Source: Kribbella pratensis
GTDB taxonomy: Bacteria; Actinomycetota; Actinomycetes; Propionibacteriales; Kribbellaceae
Assembly: GCF_004366075.1 (NCBI RefSeq)
Contig: NZ_SODU01000001.1
Coordinates: 1,819,134 to 1,883,133, forward strand
DNA: 64,000 bases
Direction: 5' to 3'
Position 1 is the stretch's first letter, and each line of letters starts with the position of its first letter. The notes under the pieces were generated by a model. It did not search any database. It saw only the letters and a program-made list of their open reading frames with translations, and had not been told where the DNA came from. Below are positions 44,843 through 53,887 of the stretch, one piece after another. Both the position numbers and the translations under genes were made by a program.

Positions 44843-45343
44843 ATGAAGACAAGTGAACTGCTCCTCGACGCACACAGCAGGGTCCAGGAGGTCCTGCACG
44901 ACGTCGTGACCGGGCTCGACGACAAGACGCTCACGACGCGGCCGAGTGACACGGCGAACTCGATCGCCTGGCTGGTCTGGCACCTGACCCGGGTTCAGGA
45001 CGACCACCTGGCGGACGCCGGCGGGTACGAGCAGGTCTACACCGCCGACGGATGGTTCGAGCGGCTCGGACTGCCGCTCGACGAGGCCGACACCGGGTAT
45101 GCGCACACGTCCGACCAGGTCGGGCTCGTGAAGCTCTCGGCGGATCAGCTGCTCGGGTACTACGACGCCGTCCACGCCCGGACCGCGGAGTTCCTGCGGA
45201 CGCTGACCGACGACGACCTCGACCGGATCGTCGACCGTCGATGGAACCCGCCGGTCACGCTCGGAGTGCGGCTGGTGAGCGTGATCGACGACTGCGCGCA
45301 GCACTCGGGCCAGGCGGCGTACGTGAAGGGTCTGATCAGCTGA
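44843..45343 (+). CDS. DinB-like protein, mycothiol-dependent type (DUF664)
   Basis: The protein has 166 residues in a four-helix bundle. Metal-binding His residues fit SIAWLVWHLTRVQDDH and DDCAQHSGQAAYVKGL. The last motif is typical of the mycothiol S-transferase type of actinobacteria. It probably conjugates mycothiol to an electrophile. Its 3' end overlaps the convergent lipoprotein gene by eight bases. Confidence 0.86.
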   Translation: MKTSELLLDAHSRVQEVLHDVVTGLDDKTLTTRPSDTANSIAWLVWHLTRVQDDHLADAGGYEQVYTADGWFERLGLPLDEADTGYAHTSDQVGLVKLSADQLLGYYDAVHARTAEFLRTLTDDDLDRIVDRRWNPPVTLGVRLVSVIDDCAQHSGQAAYVKGLIS

Positions 45344-46460
45344 GCGTGGTCTGCCAGAGCGAGGTGCCGGCGATCAGGTAGAGCTTGCGATCCGGCATCA
45401 GTACGGCGTCGGTCACCTTGCCCTCCGGCCCTACCGCGTCCTGGACGGTCCACTGCCCGTCCCGGCCGGTGAGCACCTTCACCTTGTTGTCCTGAGCAAC
45501 GACCTGGACGACCTTGTCGCCGTCGAGGATCGGCGGCGGCAGCTTGTCCTTGTCCCCCACCGGGATCGACGGCACGCCTTGGAGCCGCTTCGCCGTCCCG
45601 GAGGCATCGAGCTGCCAGATCGCGAGCTGACCGTCGACGTACCCGGAGATCACGCAGTCCTTCGCGCAGGTCGCGGTCTTGGCCTGACTACGGCCGCCGG
45701 GATCGGGCAGCACGATCCGGGTCCAGCCCTGGTTGAGCTTGGTGGATCGCCAGACCGCCGCCTCCTGAGCGACGGTGCCGGGCTCGAGCCGGACCTGCGA
45801 CCCGACGAGGACGATGCCGTCGCCGAGCGTCGTACCGAAGCCCGGCCCGACCAGGAGGGACGGCGTACTTTGCAACGCGGTCTTCGACGGGTCCTGTCTG
45901 ACCCATTTGCCGTCGCTCTGCGGCAGCCAGACCATCGCGTCGTTGCCCGTCTGCACGCCGCCCCAGGAGCCGAGCAGCGCGCCGCCGCTCGGGGTGATGA
46001 CGGCGCTGTACAGGTCGCCGGCGTCCTGGCCGCCGAAGGTGAAGAAGTTCTGGGGCTTCTCGACGAGTCCGGTTTGCGGAGTGCCGGTCCAGACCGTCCA
46101 ACGGGTGTTGGAGTGCGCGCCGCCGGAGGCTCCACCGAGCGCGAGGAGCTGCTTGCCGTCGTACGCGATCGAGTACCAGATCGCCTCGAAGGCGTACGGG
46201 CTGGCCGGGTTGGGCTTCACCGTGATCGGTGTGCGCTTACCCGTGCTGTCGAGGAGTTGGAGTTCCGGGACGACTTTGGCACCGCGGTGCCGCAGACCGA
46301 CCAGCAACTGCTTGTCGTTGGCGGTCAGCGTGACAGGCTCCGCCGGGCCGACATCGACCTTGGTCCAGGCGATCGGCTGCGGCTTGTCGTCAGCCTTGTC
46401 GTCACTGCAGGCGGTGAGGGTCGCGAGCACCAGGATCGCGACCGCAGCGAAGCGCCGCAT
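45336..46460 (-). CDS. secreted lipoprotein of unknown function, beta-propeller-like
   Basis: The ATG at 46460 gives 374 residues. The lipobox is LATLTACSDD, so the Cys near residue 18 is lipidated and the protein is anchored outside. The remainder has repeats of short strands with W and G residues (WTKVDVGPAEPVTLTANDKQ), consistent with a beta-propeller. No family is recognised. It starts two bases after the exonuclease III stop, so the two genes share a transcript. Confidence 0.78.
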   Translation of the reverse strand: MRRFAAVAILVLATLTACSDDKADDKPQPIAWTKVDVGPAEPVTLTANDKQLLVGLRHRGAKVVPELQLLDSTGKRTPITVKPNPASPYAFEAIWYSIAYDGKQLLALGGASGGAHSNTRWTVWTGTPQTGLVEKPQNFFTFGGQDAGDLYSAVITPSGGALLGSWGGVQTGNDAMVWLPQSDGKWVRQDPSKTALQSTPSLLVGPGFGTTLGDGIVLVGSQVRLEPGTVAQEAAVWRSTKLNQGWTRIVLPDPGGRSQAKTATCAKDCVISGYVDGQLAIWQLDASGTAKRLQGVPSIPVGDKDKLPPPILDGDKVVQVVAQDNKVKVLTGRDGQWTVQDAVGPEGKVTDAVLMPDRKLYLIAGTSLWQTTLS

Positions 46461-46461
46461 G

Positions 46462-47331
46462 TCAGCGGCTCTGCGGAAGCTTGGTGGTCTTCTTCCGGCC
46501 GGTCCGCGGCGCGGACGGCGGTGGCACGACCGGACCGATGTCGCCATCCGGTGCGGTGTCGAGATCGATGATCACCGGGGCATGGTCGCTCGGGCCGGTG
46601 CCCTTACGTGCCTTACGGTCGATCCACGCGGCCTTGACCCGCTCGGCGACCGGTTCGGTGGCCAGCATCAGGTCGATCCGCATGCCGAGGTCCTGATGGA
46701 ACATGCCCGCGCGGTAGTCCCAGTAGCTGAAGATGCGGTCGTCCGGCCAGCGGTCGCGGACGACGTCGTGCAGGTCCTTCGCGGCCATCAGTTCCGCGAG
46801 CGCCTGCCGCTCGGGCGGGGTCACATGCGTCTGACCGACGTACGCCGCGGGATCGAAGACGTCGGCGTCGGTCGGAGCGATGTTCATGTCACCGCAGACG
46901 ATCTGATCGGCCGGTCCGCTCGCCACGACTTCGGTCAGCGCCGCCAGCCAGGCGAGTTTGTAGTGGTAGTGATCGGAGTCCGGGACGCGGCCGTTCGGCA
47001 CGTAGAGCGAGTGGACACGGATGCCGCCGCAGGTCGCCGCGATCGCGCGCGGCTCCGGGTCCGGGAAGCCCGGCGCGCCCTCCACGCCGATCACCACGTC
47101 CTCGAGTCCGACCTTCGACAGCAGGGCGACACCGTTCCACTGCGGGGCGCCGTACAGGCCGGTCTCGTAGCCGCGGGCGGTCAGCTCTTCACCCAGGAGT
47201 GCGGTGAACGCGTCGTCCGCCAGCTTCGTCTCCTGCAGGCACACCACATCCGGCTGCCGCTCGTCGAGCCAGTCGAGCAGCCGCGGCATCCGCTGCTTGA
47301 CCGAGTTCACATTCCACGTGGCGACTCGCAT
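46462..47331 (-). CDS. xthA: exodeoxyribonuclease III / AP endonuclease
   Basis: The ATG at 47331 gives 289 residues starting MRVATWNVNSVKQR, the EEP-family signature. Further motifs are VVCLQETKLAD, IVCGDMNIAPTDADVF and GPSDHAPVIIDLD. It cuts DNA at abasic sites in base-excision repair. A basic Pro-rich tail follows the catalytic domain. The gene beside it encodes a uracil-DNA-glycosylase-like protein, so two steps of one pathway adjoin. Confidence 0.92.
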   Translation of the reverse strand: MRVATWNVNSVKQRMPRLLDWLDERQPDVVCLQETKLADDAFTALLGEELTARGYETGLYGAPQWNGVALLSKVGLEDVVIGVEGAPGFPDPEPRAIAATCGGIRVHSLYVPNGRVPDSDHYHYKLAWLAALTEVVASGPADQIVCGDMNIAPTDADVFDPAAYVGQTHVTPPERQALAELMAAKDLHDVVRDRWPDDRIFSYWDYRAGMFHQDLGMRIDLMLATEPVAERVKAAWIDRKARKGTGPSDHAPVIIDLDTAPDGDIGPVVPPPSAPRTGRKKTTKLPQSR

Positions 47332-47362
47332 CCGACCAAGGTAGCGCCAGCCACGGACCATT

Positions 47363-48139
47363 TCAGCCGAGCTTCGGCGCCCGCCAGACGAGAGTGTTCA
47401 ACAGGTCGGTGCCGGGACGTTCGACACTGTTGTTGTGCCGCGGTTTGTCCTTGCGTCCCCAGGCGTCGTTCCCCAGCCACGACGGTACGCCGAACGGCAG
47501 GTCCCGCGGCGGGATCGGCGCATAGTCGGACTCGGCGAACTTCACGCCGTAGTTGGGGACCGTGTTGTCGCCGTCCGGATCCGGCGTCACGATCGTCCGC
47601 AGCTCGGTGATCGCGTTCCGCCAGCTGTCGATCAGCACCTTCGGGCTGCGGCTCGACGGGTGCGGCACCTCGAACAGCGGTATGTCGGGCCTGTCGGCCC
47701 ACAGCTGAACGGCTGAGCGCGCCTGGGCGCCGAACGCGACGATCGCCTGCAACTCGGGGCCGGTGATGAGGTCGAGCAAGGTGTTGCGCCAGGCGAGCTG
47801 GTCAGGCCTGGAGAGCAGTGGGGCCGCTTGCTGTGCGCGAGACGGTCTGAGCGCGTAGGCGTAGGCGTTGACCAGTGCGTAGCTGCGAGTCAGGCCGAGC
47901 TTGCCCAGGAAGCCCTGCACGCGCTGACCGGCGTCGCCGACCAGCGTGCGGCCCGCGATGCGTTCGGTCGGGCCCGGGTCGGACGCGATCGCGAGCAGCC
48001 GCGCCTTGCGATTGAGCCGTCCCCGGTAGAAGACCGGGCCCCAGTCGTACCAGAACAATTCCCGGAAATCCGCGTAACTGGGAACTTTCGCGAAGTGCCG
48101 CGCCACCATGACCGGCGGGCCTGGATCGAAATCACCCAT
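47363..48139 (-). CDS. uracil-DNA-glycosylase-superfamily protein
   Basis: The protein has 258 residues. Recognisable parts are LLAIASDPGPTERIAGRTLV followed by GDAGQRVQGFLGKLGL, and the C-terminal FEVPHPSSRSP, the counterpart of the UDG His motif. The usual GQDPY is replaced by ASDPGP, so it belongs to a distant UDG group. It probably removes uracil or related bases, or acts on another modified base. It lies 31 bases before the exonuclease III start on the same strand. Confidence 0.75.
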   Translation of the reverse strand: MGDFDPGPPVMVARHFAKVPSYADFRELFWYDWGPVFYRGRLNRKARLLAIASDPGPTERIAGRTLVGDAGQRVQGFLGKLGLTRSYALVNAYAYALRPSRAQQAAPLLSRPDQLAWRNTLLDLITGPELQAIVAFGAQARSAVQLWADRPDIPLFEVPHPSSRSPKVLIDSWRNAITELRTIVTPDPDGDNTVPNYGVKFAESDYAPIPPRDLPFGVPSWLGNDAWGRKDKPRHNNSVERPGTDLLNTLVWRAPKLG

Positions 48140-48210
48140 CGAACTACCTCCCCCTCGGCGATACGCTCATGATCAGGGGCGGCAACGGGGATTCTACGGG
48201 AGGGTGGGCC

Positions 48211-49728
48211 ATGTTTGTACTGCGTGGAACCGTGATGACGATGCGATCGGGCGGGGAAGTTCTGTCCGGCGGCGCGGTGTACGTCGGTGACGACGGGCTG
48301 ATTGCGGCGGTCACGCCGTTGGATCCCGTCCCGGCGGGATTCGGCAACGCGCCGCGAATCGCCGCGGGCGGGTTGATCTGCCCGGGACTGATCGATTTGC
48401 ACAACCATTTGATGTACAACAGCCTGCCCTTGTGGACGGAGCCTTCACGCACGGTTCCGTGGACCTCGCACAACCAGTGGGGCCGCGCGCCGACGTACAG
48501 CAAACAGATCAGCCAGCCGGCCCGCCTGCTCGGCGCCACCGCGGGGCGGGCGCTGCTGCGGTACGTCGAGACGCGGGCGATCGTCGGCGGTACGACGTCG
48601 ATCCAGGGGAACCCGCGCGGCGCCGTACCGCCGGACAACGACCTGATCCGCAACATCGACTCGGAGAAACTCGGGACGCACGACGATTTCATCCGGGTCA
48701 GCACGCTCGTTGCCGACAGTGCGGCAGCGCTCGCGCCGTACGCCGCCGCCGTGCAGGCGGGGCGTGGATTCATCGCGCATTCGGCGGAGGGGTCGGATCC
48801 GAAACTGCGCTCCGAGTTCCGGCTGCTGGCCGACGTCGGCGTGGTGAAACCGCAGTTGGTCGCGATTCACGGCGGAGCCTTGAATGCCGATGATTTCGCG
48901 GCGCTGAAGGCGGGGAATTCGAGTCTGGTCTGGTCACCGTTCTCGAACTTTTGGTTGTACGGGGCAACGGCCGATGTGAAAGCCGCGCACGCGGCCGGGG
49001 TGCGGTTGTGCCTCGGGTCCGACTGGGCGCCGTCGGGGACGCGAAATGTCCTGTGGGAGTTGAAGGTTGCCGATCTGTGGAACAAGACACATTCGGTCTT
49101 CACCGACGAAGAACTGGTCCGGATGGTGACGTCGAATCCCGGTGAGGCGTTGTCCGGCGTCTGGCCGCGTCCGATCGGCCGGCTCGAGCCCGGCGCACTC
49201 GCGGACCTGGTCGTCGTACGGCGTTCTGCGGCAGGTACGTACCGCAGTGTGATCGAGGCAACCGAGGCCGACATCCGGCTGGTGGTTGTCGGTGGTCGGG
49301 CCCGTTATGGCCTCCGGTCGCTGATGACACCGCTCGCGCCGGAGGCGACGCCGATCAAGGTCGGCCGACTGTCGCGCGCAATCGACTACGGCGACCCGAC
49401 TGTCACCTGGAAGACCGTGGTTGCAGACCTGGAGAAGATCCGCAGCGACCCGGCCGCGGCGTCGGCTCGCGCAGCTGCCACCTTCGCGGGTTTTGCTGGG
49501 GATGGTTTTGCCGGGAACGGTTTCGCCGACTCGTTCGTGTTGTTGCCGGACATGCCCGCGCCCGAGGTCGAGGACGAGATCCTCCGCGGCGGTCCTCCCA
49601 CCCCCTCCCCCGACCCGGTCACCATCCCGCCGTTGGAGCCCTTGACCACCGGCACGGCCTGGTTCGACGCGGTCGACGCGAACCCGTTCCACAACGGCCT
49701 CCTCAGCGGCCTCCGGGCGTACGCCTGA
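48211..49728 (+). CDS. metal-dependent amidohydrolase
   Basis: The ATG at 48211, preceded by GGAGGGTGGG, gives 505 residues. The protein is of the chlorohydrolase/aminohydrolase type: LICPGLIDLHNHLMYNSLPL with the first metal His pair, LVAIHGGALNADDFA, and CLGSDWAPSGTRNVLW with the catalytic Asp. The C-terminal 100 residues include an Ala/Gly/Phe-rich stretch (FAGFAGDGFAGNGF). Substrate unknown; cytoplasmic deaminase or hydrolase is likely. Confidence 0.87.
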   Translation: MFVLRGTVMTMRSGGEVLSGGAVYVGDDGLIAAVTPLDPVPAGFGNAPRIAAGGLICPGLIDLHNHLMYNSLPLWTEPSRTVPWTSHNQWGRAPTYSKQISQPARLLGATAGRALLRYVETRAIVGGTTSIQGNPRGAVPPDNDLIRNIDSEKLGTHDDFIRVSTLVADSAAALAPYAAAVQAGRGFIAHSAEGSDPKLRSEFRLLADVGVVKPQLVAIHGGALNADDFAALKAGNSSLVWSPFSNFWLYGATADVKAAHAAGVRLCLGSDWAPSGTRNVLWELKVADLWNKTHSVFTDEELVRMVTSNPGEALSGVWPRPIGRLEPGALADLVVVRRSAAGTYRSVIEATEADIRLVVVGGRARYGLRSLMTPLAPEATPIKVGRLSRAIDYGDPTVTWKTVVADLEKIRSDPAAASARAAATFAGFAGDGFAGNGFADSFVLLPDMPAPEVEDEILRGGPPTPSPDPVTIPPLEPLTTGTAWFDAVDANPFHNGLLSGLRAYA

Positions 49729-49729
49729 G

Positions 49730-49770
49730 ATATATCACTTGAACTCTATATACGCTTGCTGTAATACTTC
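49730..49770 (+). promoter_or_regulatory. AT-rich stretch before the ArsR gene
   Basis: A run rich in A and T (ATATATCACTTGAACTCTAT) is unlike the GC-rich surroundings and includes TAATACT, a possible -10 box. It is a candidate promoter and ArsR operator. No perfect dyad is seen. Confidence 0.4.
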
Positions 49771-49775
49771 TCGGC

Positions 49776-50099
49776 ATGGACGTGTTCGAGGCGATCGCGG
49801 AGCCGAGCCGGCGGGAAGTACTCGATCTGCTCGCGGAGCGGGAGCGACCGGCCGGTGAACTGGTGGAGCATCTGCACCGGCTGACGCAGCCGGCGGTGTC
49901 GCGGCACCTGCGGATCCTGCGTGAGGTCGGGCTGGTCGACGTACGGCCGGAGGGCCAGAAGCGGATCTATGTGCTGCGCGCCGACCGGCTGATCGAGATC
50001 GAGAACTGGATCAGCCGGTACCGCAAGTACTGGCCGCGGCACCTCGACGCCCTCGAGCAGCATCTGGCCGACAACCCCGAGGAGCATCCGCATGACTGA
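49776..50099 (+). CDS. ArsR-family regulator
   Basis: The protein has 107 residues with a winged helix-turn-helix (LTQPAVSRHLRILREVGLVD). It lacks the Cys-rich metal site of metal sensors. It overlaps the AHSA1-type gene by eight bases, the classical ArsR-AHSA1 pair found widely in actinobacteria. It probably represses its own operon. Confidence 0.9.
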   Translation: MDVFEAIAEPSRREVLDLLAERERPAGELVEHLHRLTQPAVSRHLRILREVGLVDVRPEGQKRIYVLRADRLIEIENWISRYRKYWPRHLDALEQHLADNPEEHPHD

Positions 50100-50628
50100 C
50101 CACTTGACCGGCTCTGACCGCTTGACCGGTTCTGACCGCTTGGGCGAGCTCGCCATCGACGGCGACCGCGCCACCATGACCTTCCGGCGCCACCTTCCGT
50201 ACCCGATCGAGCGGGTGTGGGCCGCGCTCACCGATCCTCTCGAACGCAAGGCCTGGTTCGGCGAGACCGTGATCGACGGACGCACCGGCGGCAGCATCGA
50301 GATGATCCCGACGGATCCCCCGGCGGCGCCGGACGCCAAGCGGCTGACCGGCCGGATCCTCGTCTGGGACCCGCCGCACGTCCTCGAGCACGAGTGGCGC
50401 CAGCGCATCGTCGAGGACGGTGTCGTGCGGTACGAGCTCCGCCCGGACGGCGACGGGACGTTGCTCACCTTCACCCACACCGGCCTGTCCGAGCAGAACG
50501 CCCGCGGCTTCATTCCCGGCACGCACGCCTTCTTCGACCGGCTCGAGGCCTGGCTCGACGACGCCGAGATCCCCGACTGGTCCGACCGATACGCCGCGCT
50601 CGCGCCGTCGTACCCCGCCTGGATCTGA
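50092..50628 (+). CDS. AHSA1/SRPBCC-family protein
   Basis: The protein has 178 residues. The START-like fold is recognisable from LPYPIERVWAALTDPLERKA and FTHTGLSEQNARGF. Homologues are small-ligand-binding proteins of unknown role, paired with ArsR. The N-terminus contains a duplicated stretch LTGSDR, encoded by an 18-base repeat. It ends before a gap of 97 bases to the sigma factor. Confidence 0.88.
   Translation: MTDHLTGSDRLTGSDRLGELAIDGDRATMTFRRHLPYPIERVWAALTDPLERKAWFGETVIDGRTGGSIEMIPTDPPAAPDAKRLTGRILVWDPPHVLEHEWRQRIVEDGVVRYELRPDGDGTLLTFTHTGLSEQNARGFIPGTHAFFDRLEAWLDDAEIPDWSDRYAALAPSYPAWI
50104..50139. repeat. 18-bp direct repeat in the AHSA1 gene (two units)
   Basis: TTGACCGGCTCTGACCGC is followed directly by TTGACCGGTTCTGACCGC, one mismatch apart, encoding LTGSDR twice near the N-terminus. 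Confidence 0.8.
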
Positions 50629-50725
50629 CTCGATGTAGTTATCCACATACTCGAAGTCACCGGTCCTGAGTGGGTCGAATCGCGGCACTCTCTTTGGCAA
50701 GGAGATTGGCGGCGAAGGGTCCGGA

Positions 50726-51610
50726 ATGGGAGATCTCGACTGTGAACCGGCGGACATCACCGCGCTGGTGGCGTACCTGCGTGACATCGGACAGCACGAA
50801 CTACTGACCTTGGAGGAGGTGAACGAGCACTCGTACTGGATCGAGGCCGGCCTGCTGGCGGCGGAGCGCCTGGCCGGCGATCCGGGGCGGCACGATCCGC
50901 GCGACCTGCAGAAGGTGGTCGCGCTCGGGCGGCACTCCTGGCAGCGGATGATCGAGGGCAACCTGCGCCTGGTCGTGTCCCTCGCCCGGCGGTACGGCGG
51001 GAAGGGCATCTCATTGCTCGACTTGATCCAGGAGGGGAACATCGGGCTGATGCGGGCGGTCGAGCGGTTCGACCATCGGCTCGGGCACCGGTTCTCGACG
51101 TACGCGATCTGGTGGATCCGGCAGTCGATCGGGAGGGCGATCTCGGACCGGTCGCGCCTGGTCCGGATGCCGGCCCAGGCGTACGCCGACGCGTCCCGGG
51201 TGGCGTCGGCGCGCCACGACCTGACCCAAGAGCTGGGACGTGAACCCGGTACGCCGGAACTCGCGCGGGCGACCGGGCTGAGCATCGCGCGGATCGAGCG
51301 GGCTCAGGCGTGGCGGCTGCAACCCGAGACGCTCGATCTCGACGACACCGACCCGGTCATCGACGACGACCCGATCGTCCTGCGAGCCGCCCTGCGCCGG
51401 GACCTTGCCCATCACCTCCAGTTTCTCGACGACCTGCACCAGTCCGTGCTCCACCGCCGGTACGGGCTGCACGGTCATATCCCGTCCACTGCTGAGGAGA
51501 TCGCCACGCAACTGGGACTGAACACAGCGAAGGTCCGCGCCCTGGAGCGAGAAGCCCTGCGCCAACTCCGCCGCCGAGCCCTCCCCCAACTCCGCGACTA
51601 CGTCGCCTGA
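50726..51610 (+). CDS. sigma-70 family group 2 sigma factor
   Basis: The protein has 294 residues, shorter than a primary sigma. Region 1.2 is seen in ALVAYLRDIGQHELLTLEEV, region 2 in ISLLDLIQEGNIGLMRAVER and STYAIWWIRQSIGRAI, and region 4 in PSTAEEIATQLGLNTAKVRA. Region 1.1 is missing, as in HrdA/HrdC/HrdD and SigB-like group 2 factors. It directs RNA polymerase to alternative promoters. No anti-sigma gene adjoins. Confidence 0.9.
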   Translation: MGDLDCEPADITALVAYLRDIGQHELLTLEEVNEHSYWIEAGLLAAERLAGDPGRHDPRDLQKVVALGRHSWQRMIEGNLRLVVSLARRYGGKGISLLDLIQEGNIGLMRAVERFDHRLGHRFSTYAIWWIRQSIGRAISDRSRLVRMPAQAYADASRVASARHDLTQELGREPGTPELARATGLSIARIERAQAWRLQPETLDLDDTDPVIDDDPIVLRAALRRDLAHHLQFLDDLHQSVLHRRYGLHGHIPSTAEEIATQLGLNTAKVRALEREALRQLRRRALPQLRDYVA

Positions 51611-51637
51611 TCGGCTTCTTGGGGTGGCTGGGATGAT

Positions 51638-52183
51638 GTGGGTGTGAGACTTCTGCGTAGTCCCTGGCCGCGCGAGCTGGGCGCGGCCGTGTCGGCCGCC
51701 GCCCGTGAGTCGACGGGGAGCAAGGAAGATGTCCTGGCCGCCGTCGAGCTGACGAACGGCCGCTGGGTCGCCGGCACCCGCGCCGCCGTCTACCTCCCGT
51801 CGGACGCCGCCGACGCCGACCGCCGGGTCGGCTGGGAGAAGATCGAGCGCGCCAACTGGGACTCCGAGGCATCGGTCCTGCACGTCTACGAGACCACCGA
51901 TTTCGGCACCCCGCTGCGCGCCACGGAGCTCAAGGTCGAGGACCCGGGCCGCTTCGGCCAGCTCCTCCGCGAGCGCGTCGACGCGAGCATCGTCGTACAG
52001 CGTCATGTCCCGCTGTCCGGCAAGCGCGGCGTACGCATCGTCGGCCGCCGCAACCCGGCCGCCACCGACGCACCCGTCACCTGGAACTTCGTTCTGGACA
52101 AGGGATTGGAGCCCACCCAGCCCGGCGTCGTGGACGCGGCCGAGGCTGCCCTCCGGCAGGTCCGCGACGAGTTCGGAATCTGA
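51638..52183 (+). CDS. conserved actinobacterial hypothetical protein
   Basis: The protein has 181 residues (start GTG 51638, or GTG 51644). It contains a strand-rich part (ELTNGRWVAGTRAAVYLPSD) and a region ending VDAAEAALRQVRDEFGI. No function is recognised; the composition matches its neighbours. It stands between the sigma factor and the tRNA-Asn gene. Confidence 0.75.
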   Translation: MGVRLLRSPWPRELGAAVSAAARESTGSKEDVLAAVELTNGRWVAGTRAAVYLPSDAADADRRVGWEKIERANWDSEASVLHVYETTDFGTPLRATELKVEDPGRFGQLLRERVDASIVVQRHVPLSGKRGVRIVGRRNPAATDAPVTWNFVLDKGLEPTQPGVVDAAEAALRQVRDEFGI

Positions 52184-52277
52184 CCCGGCAGCGGCCAGAA
52201 TCCCGTTTTTGTAGTTCGCCGCCCGCCTGCTAACCTACTCAGGTCCTCGGGGATCGAGGGCTCGAGCACCACCACGA

Positions 52278-52350
52278 TCCCGCGTAGCTCAATTGGCAGA
52301 GCAGCCGGCTGTTAACCGGCAGGTTACTGGTTCGAGTCCAGTCGCGGGAG
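52278..52350 (+). tRNA. tRNA-Asn (anticodon GTT)
   Basis: The cloverleaf folds: acceptor TCCCGCG with CGCGGGA, D-arm in GCTCAATTGGCAGAGC, anticodon stem GCCGG/CCGGC around CTGTTAA with GTT at 52311-52313, and the T-arm with TTCGAGT. CCA is not encoded; the discriminator is G. Confidence 0.96.
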
Positions 52351-52359
52351 CAACACACC

Positions 52360-52385
52360 AGCCGGGCCTCCACAGGAGCCCGGCT
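52360..52385 (+). terminator. hairpin after tRNA-Asn
   Basis: AGCCGGGC and GCCCGGCT pair over eight bases with a ten-base loop, followed by TCTGCATTTT, a T-containing tail. Confidence 0.75.
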
Positions 52386-52430
52386 TCTGCATTTTCCGGA
52401 CCTCAACCACGGGGCAGGTAAGTTCGGGGA

Positions 52431-53009
52431 ATGCATCGCTGCGGGTGGGTGGGGATGGTCGGTGGGCTCGTCCTGCTGACGAGCTGCGGAACTGAGGCAG
52501 CGGGCGGGCCAGGTGGAGGGCCGACGTCGGCGAGCGTGAGTACGCCGACTCCGACAGTGGGGCGGCGCACGCCGACCCCTCCCCCGCCAACCTGTCCCGC
52601 ATCGGGCGCGATGATCACCATCGGGCCCGTTGAGCCGGCCCTCGGACATCGAGCCGTCGTACTCAAGCTGACGAACTGCCGGACCGCCCCGATCACCGTC
52701 AACGGCTACCCGGACGTTGCCGTACTCAACGCTCGCCGACGAACGATGAACGTGACGATCGCGCACGGTACGTCGTACATGGCAAGGGACCCAGGCCCAA
52801 CCCGGATCCGCCTGCGTAAAGGGGAATCGGCGCTCGCCGCAGTCTCCTGGTCCAGCACCGTGGAAGTTGCCGAGGACAAGGCCTCCGGCACCTATCTCGC
52901 CGTCGCGCGCCACCGCGGCGAGCGACCGGTGATCTCGCCGGTCGACACCGACCTCGGTACGACGGCCAAGGTCACGCTCACCGCCTGGTGCCTGAAGTTC
53001 CCGAATTGA
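52431..53009 (+). CDS. DUF4232 lipoprotein
   Basis: The protein has 192 residues with a lipobox LVLLTSCGTEA, a Thr/Pro-rich linker (SVSTPTPTVGRRTPTPPPP), and a DUF4232-type beta domain: LKLTNCRTAPITVNGYPDVA and TLTAWCLKF, with a conserved Cys pair. It is exported and lipid-anchored. Function unknown. Confidence 0.86.
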   Translation: MHRCGWVGMVGGLVLLTSCGTEAAGGPGGGPTSASVSTPTPTVGRRTPTPPPPTCPASGAMITIGPVEPALGHRAVVLKLTNCRTAPITVNGYPDVAVLNARRRTMNVTIAHGTSYMARDPGPTRIRLRKGESALAAVSWSSTVEVAEDKASGTYLAVARHRGERPVISPVDTDLGTTAKVTLTAWCLKFPN

Positions 53010-53115
53010 TTCGCCACGAATATATTTCGGCGTACCTATTGGCCTAGACCGGGAACTGGGCTAGCTTCCTTCCAGTATCCCGAGGGGGCCTCGGGGATGG
53101 AGGGGAAGGAACCCT

Positions 53116-53778
53116 GTGAACATCAAGAAGGTTTTCAACACCAAAGGTGGCCGACTGCTGGTGGCCGCCGTACTGGGGGCCGGCGTGCTGGTCGGTGTCA
53201 CGGTCGCGGCGAACGGCGCCGTACGGCCGGACTGCAAAACCCTGTCGTACCCGCTCTGCCCGCGCTCGGTCGCGGCGTCGCAGGTCGTCGACAACAGCAT
53301 CCCGGCCAGCAAGCTCGTGCCGGGCGATCGCGCAGCATTCCTCAAGAACACGGACATGTACGGCAAGGCCGGTGTCTCAGCCGACTTCAAGGCCGTGACG
53401 ATCGACAAGATCGGCGGGTCGTTCAAGACCAACAAGACCAAGGTGGGCGAGTTCAAGCTCGAGCCCGGCACTTGGCTGCTGAACTCGACCGCGTTCTTCG
53501 CCCGCACCACCGCAGGCGCCGCAGGCACCCGGCCGCAGCTCGCCCTCCGCGTCGGCGCCTCCGACACGGCGTTCGGCACCGACTACGGCACCATCCTCGG
53601 CGCCGAGATCTCCCCCGCGAAGGACCGTGAACTGACCGGCTCCACGGTCAAGGTCGTGACCGTCGACAAGGCGACCACCGTCGAGGTCTTCGCCTTCGGC
53701 TACAACGACGACGCCAGCTCCGCCGGAAGCGGCGAGATCGCAGCCTCCGCGTCCGTCGTAGCGGTCCTGGTCGGCTGA
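53116..53778 (+). CDS. secreted hypothetical protein
   Basis: The GTG at 53116 follows GGAAGGAACC and gives 220 residues. A signal peptide (GRLLVAAVLGAGVLVGVTVA) is followed by a mature part that is probably beta-rich, with a motif VVDNSIPASKLVPGDRAAFL common in actinobacterial surface proteins. It has two Cys (DCKTLSYPLC). No enzymatic family is recognised. Confidence 0.8.
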   Translation: MNIKKVFNTKGGRLLVAAVLGAGVLVGVTVAANGAVRPDCKTLSYPLCPRSVAASQVVDNSIPASKLVPGDRAAFLKNTDMYGKAGVSADFKAVTIDKIGGSFKTNKTKVGEFKLEPGTWLLNSTAFFARTTAGAAGTRPQLALRVGASDTAFGTDYGTILGAEISPAKDRELTGSTVKVVTVDKATTVEVFAFGYNDDASSAGSGEIAASASVVAVLVG

Positions 53779-53832
53779 CCGACCACCAGCTCGGCCACTA
53801 GCTCGTCAACGACAAGCCATCGGCTCGTCAAG

Positions 53833-53865
53833 GAGACCCTGACCGCATCGCGCGGTCAGGGTCTC
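53833..53865 (+). terminator. terminator of the secreted protein gene
   Basis: GAGACCCTGACCGC and GCGGTCAGGGTCTC pair perfectly over 14 bases with a five-base loop, followed by TTCGT. It also lies downstream of the small minus-strand gene ending at 53888, so it may serve both. Confidence 0.88.
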
Positions 53866-53887
53866 TTCGTGCTTCAGGAGGAAGTGT

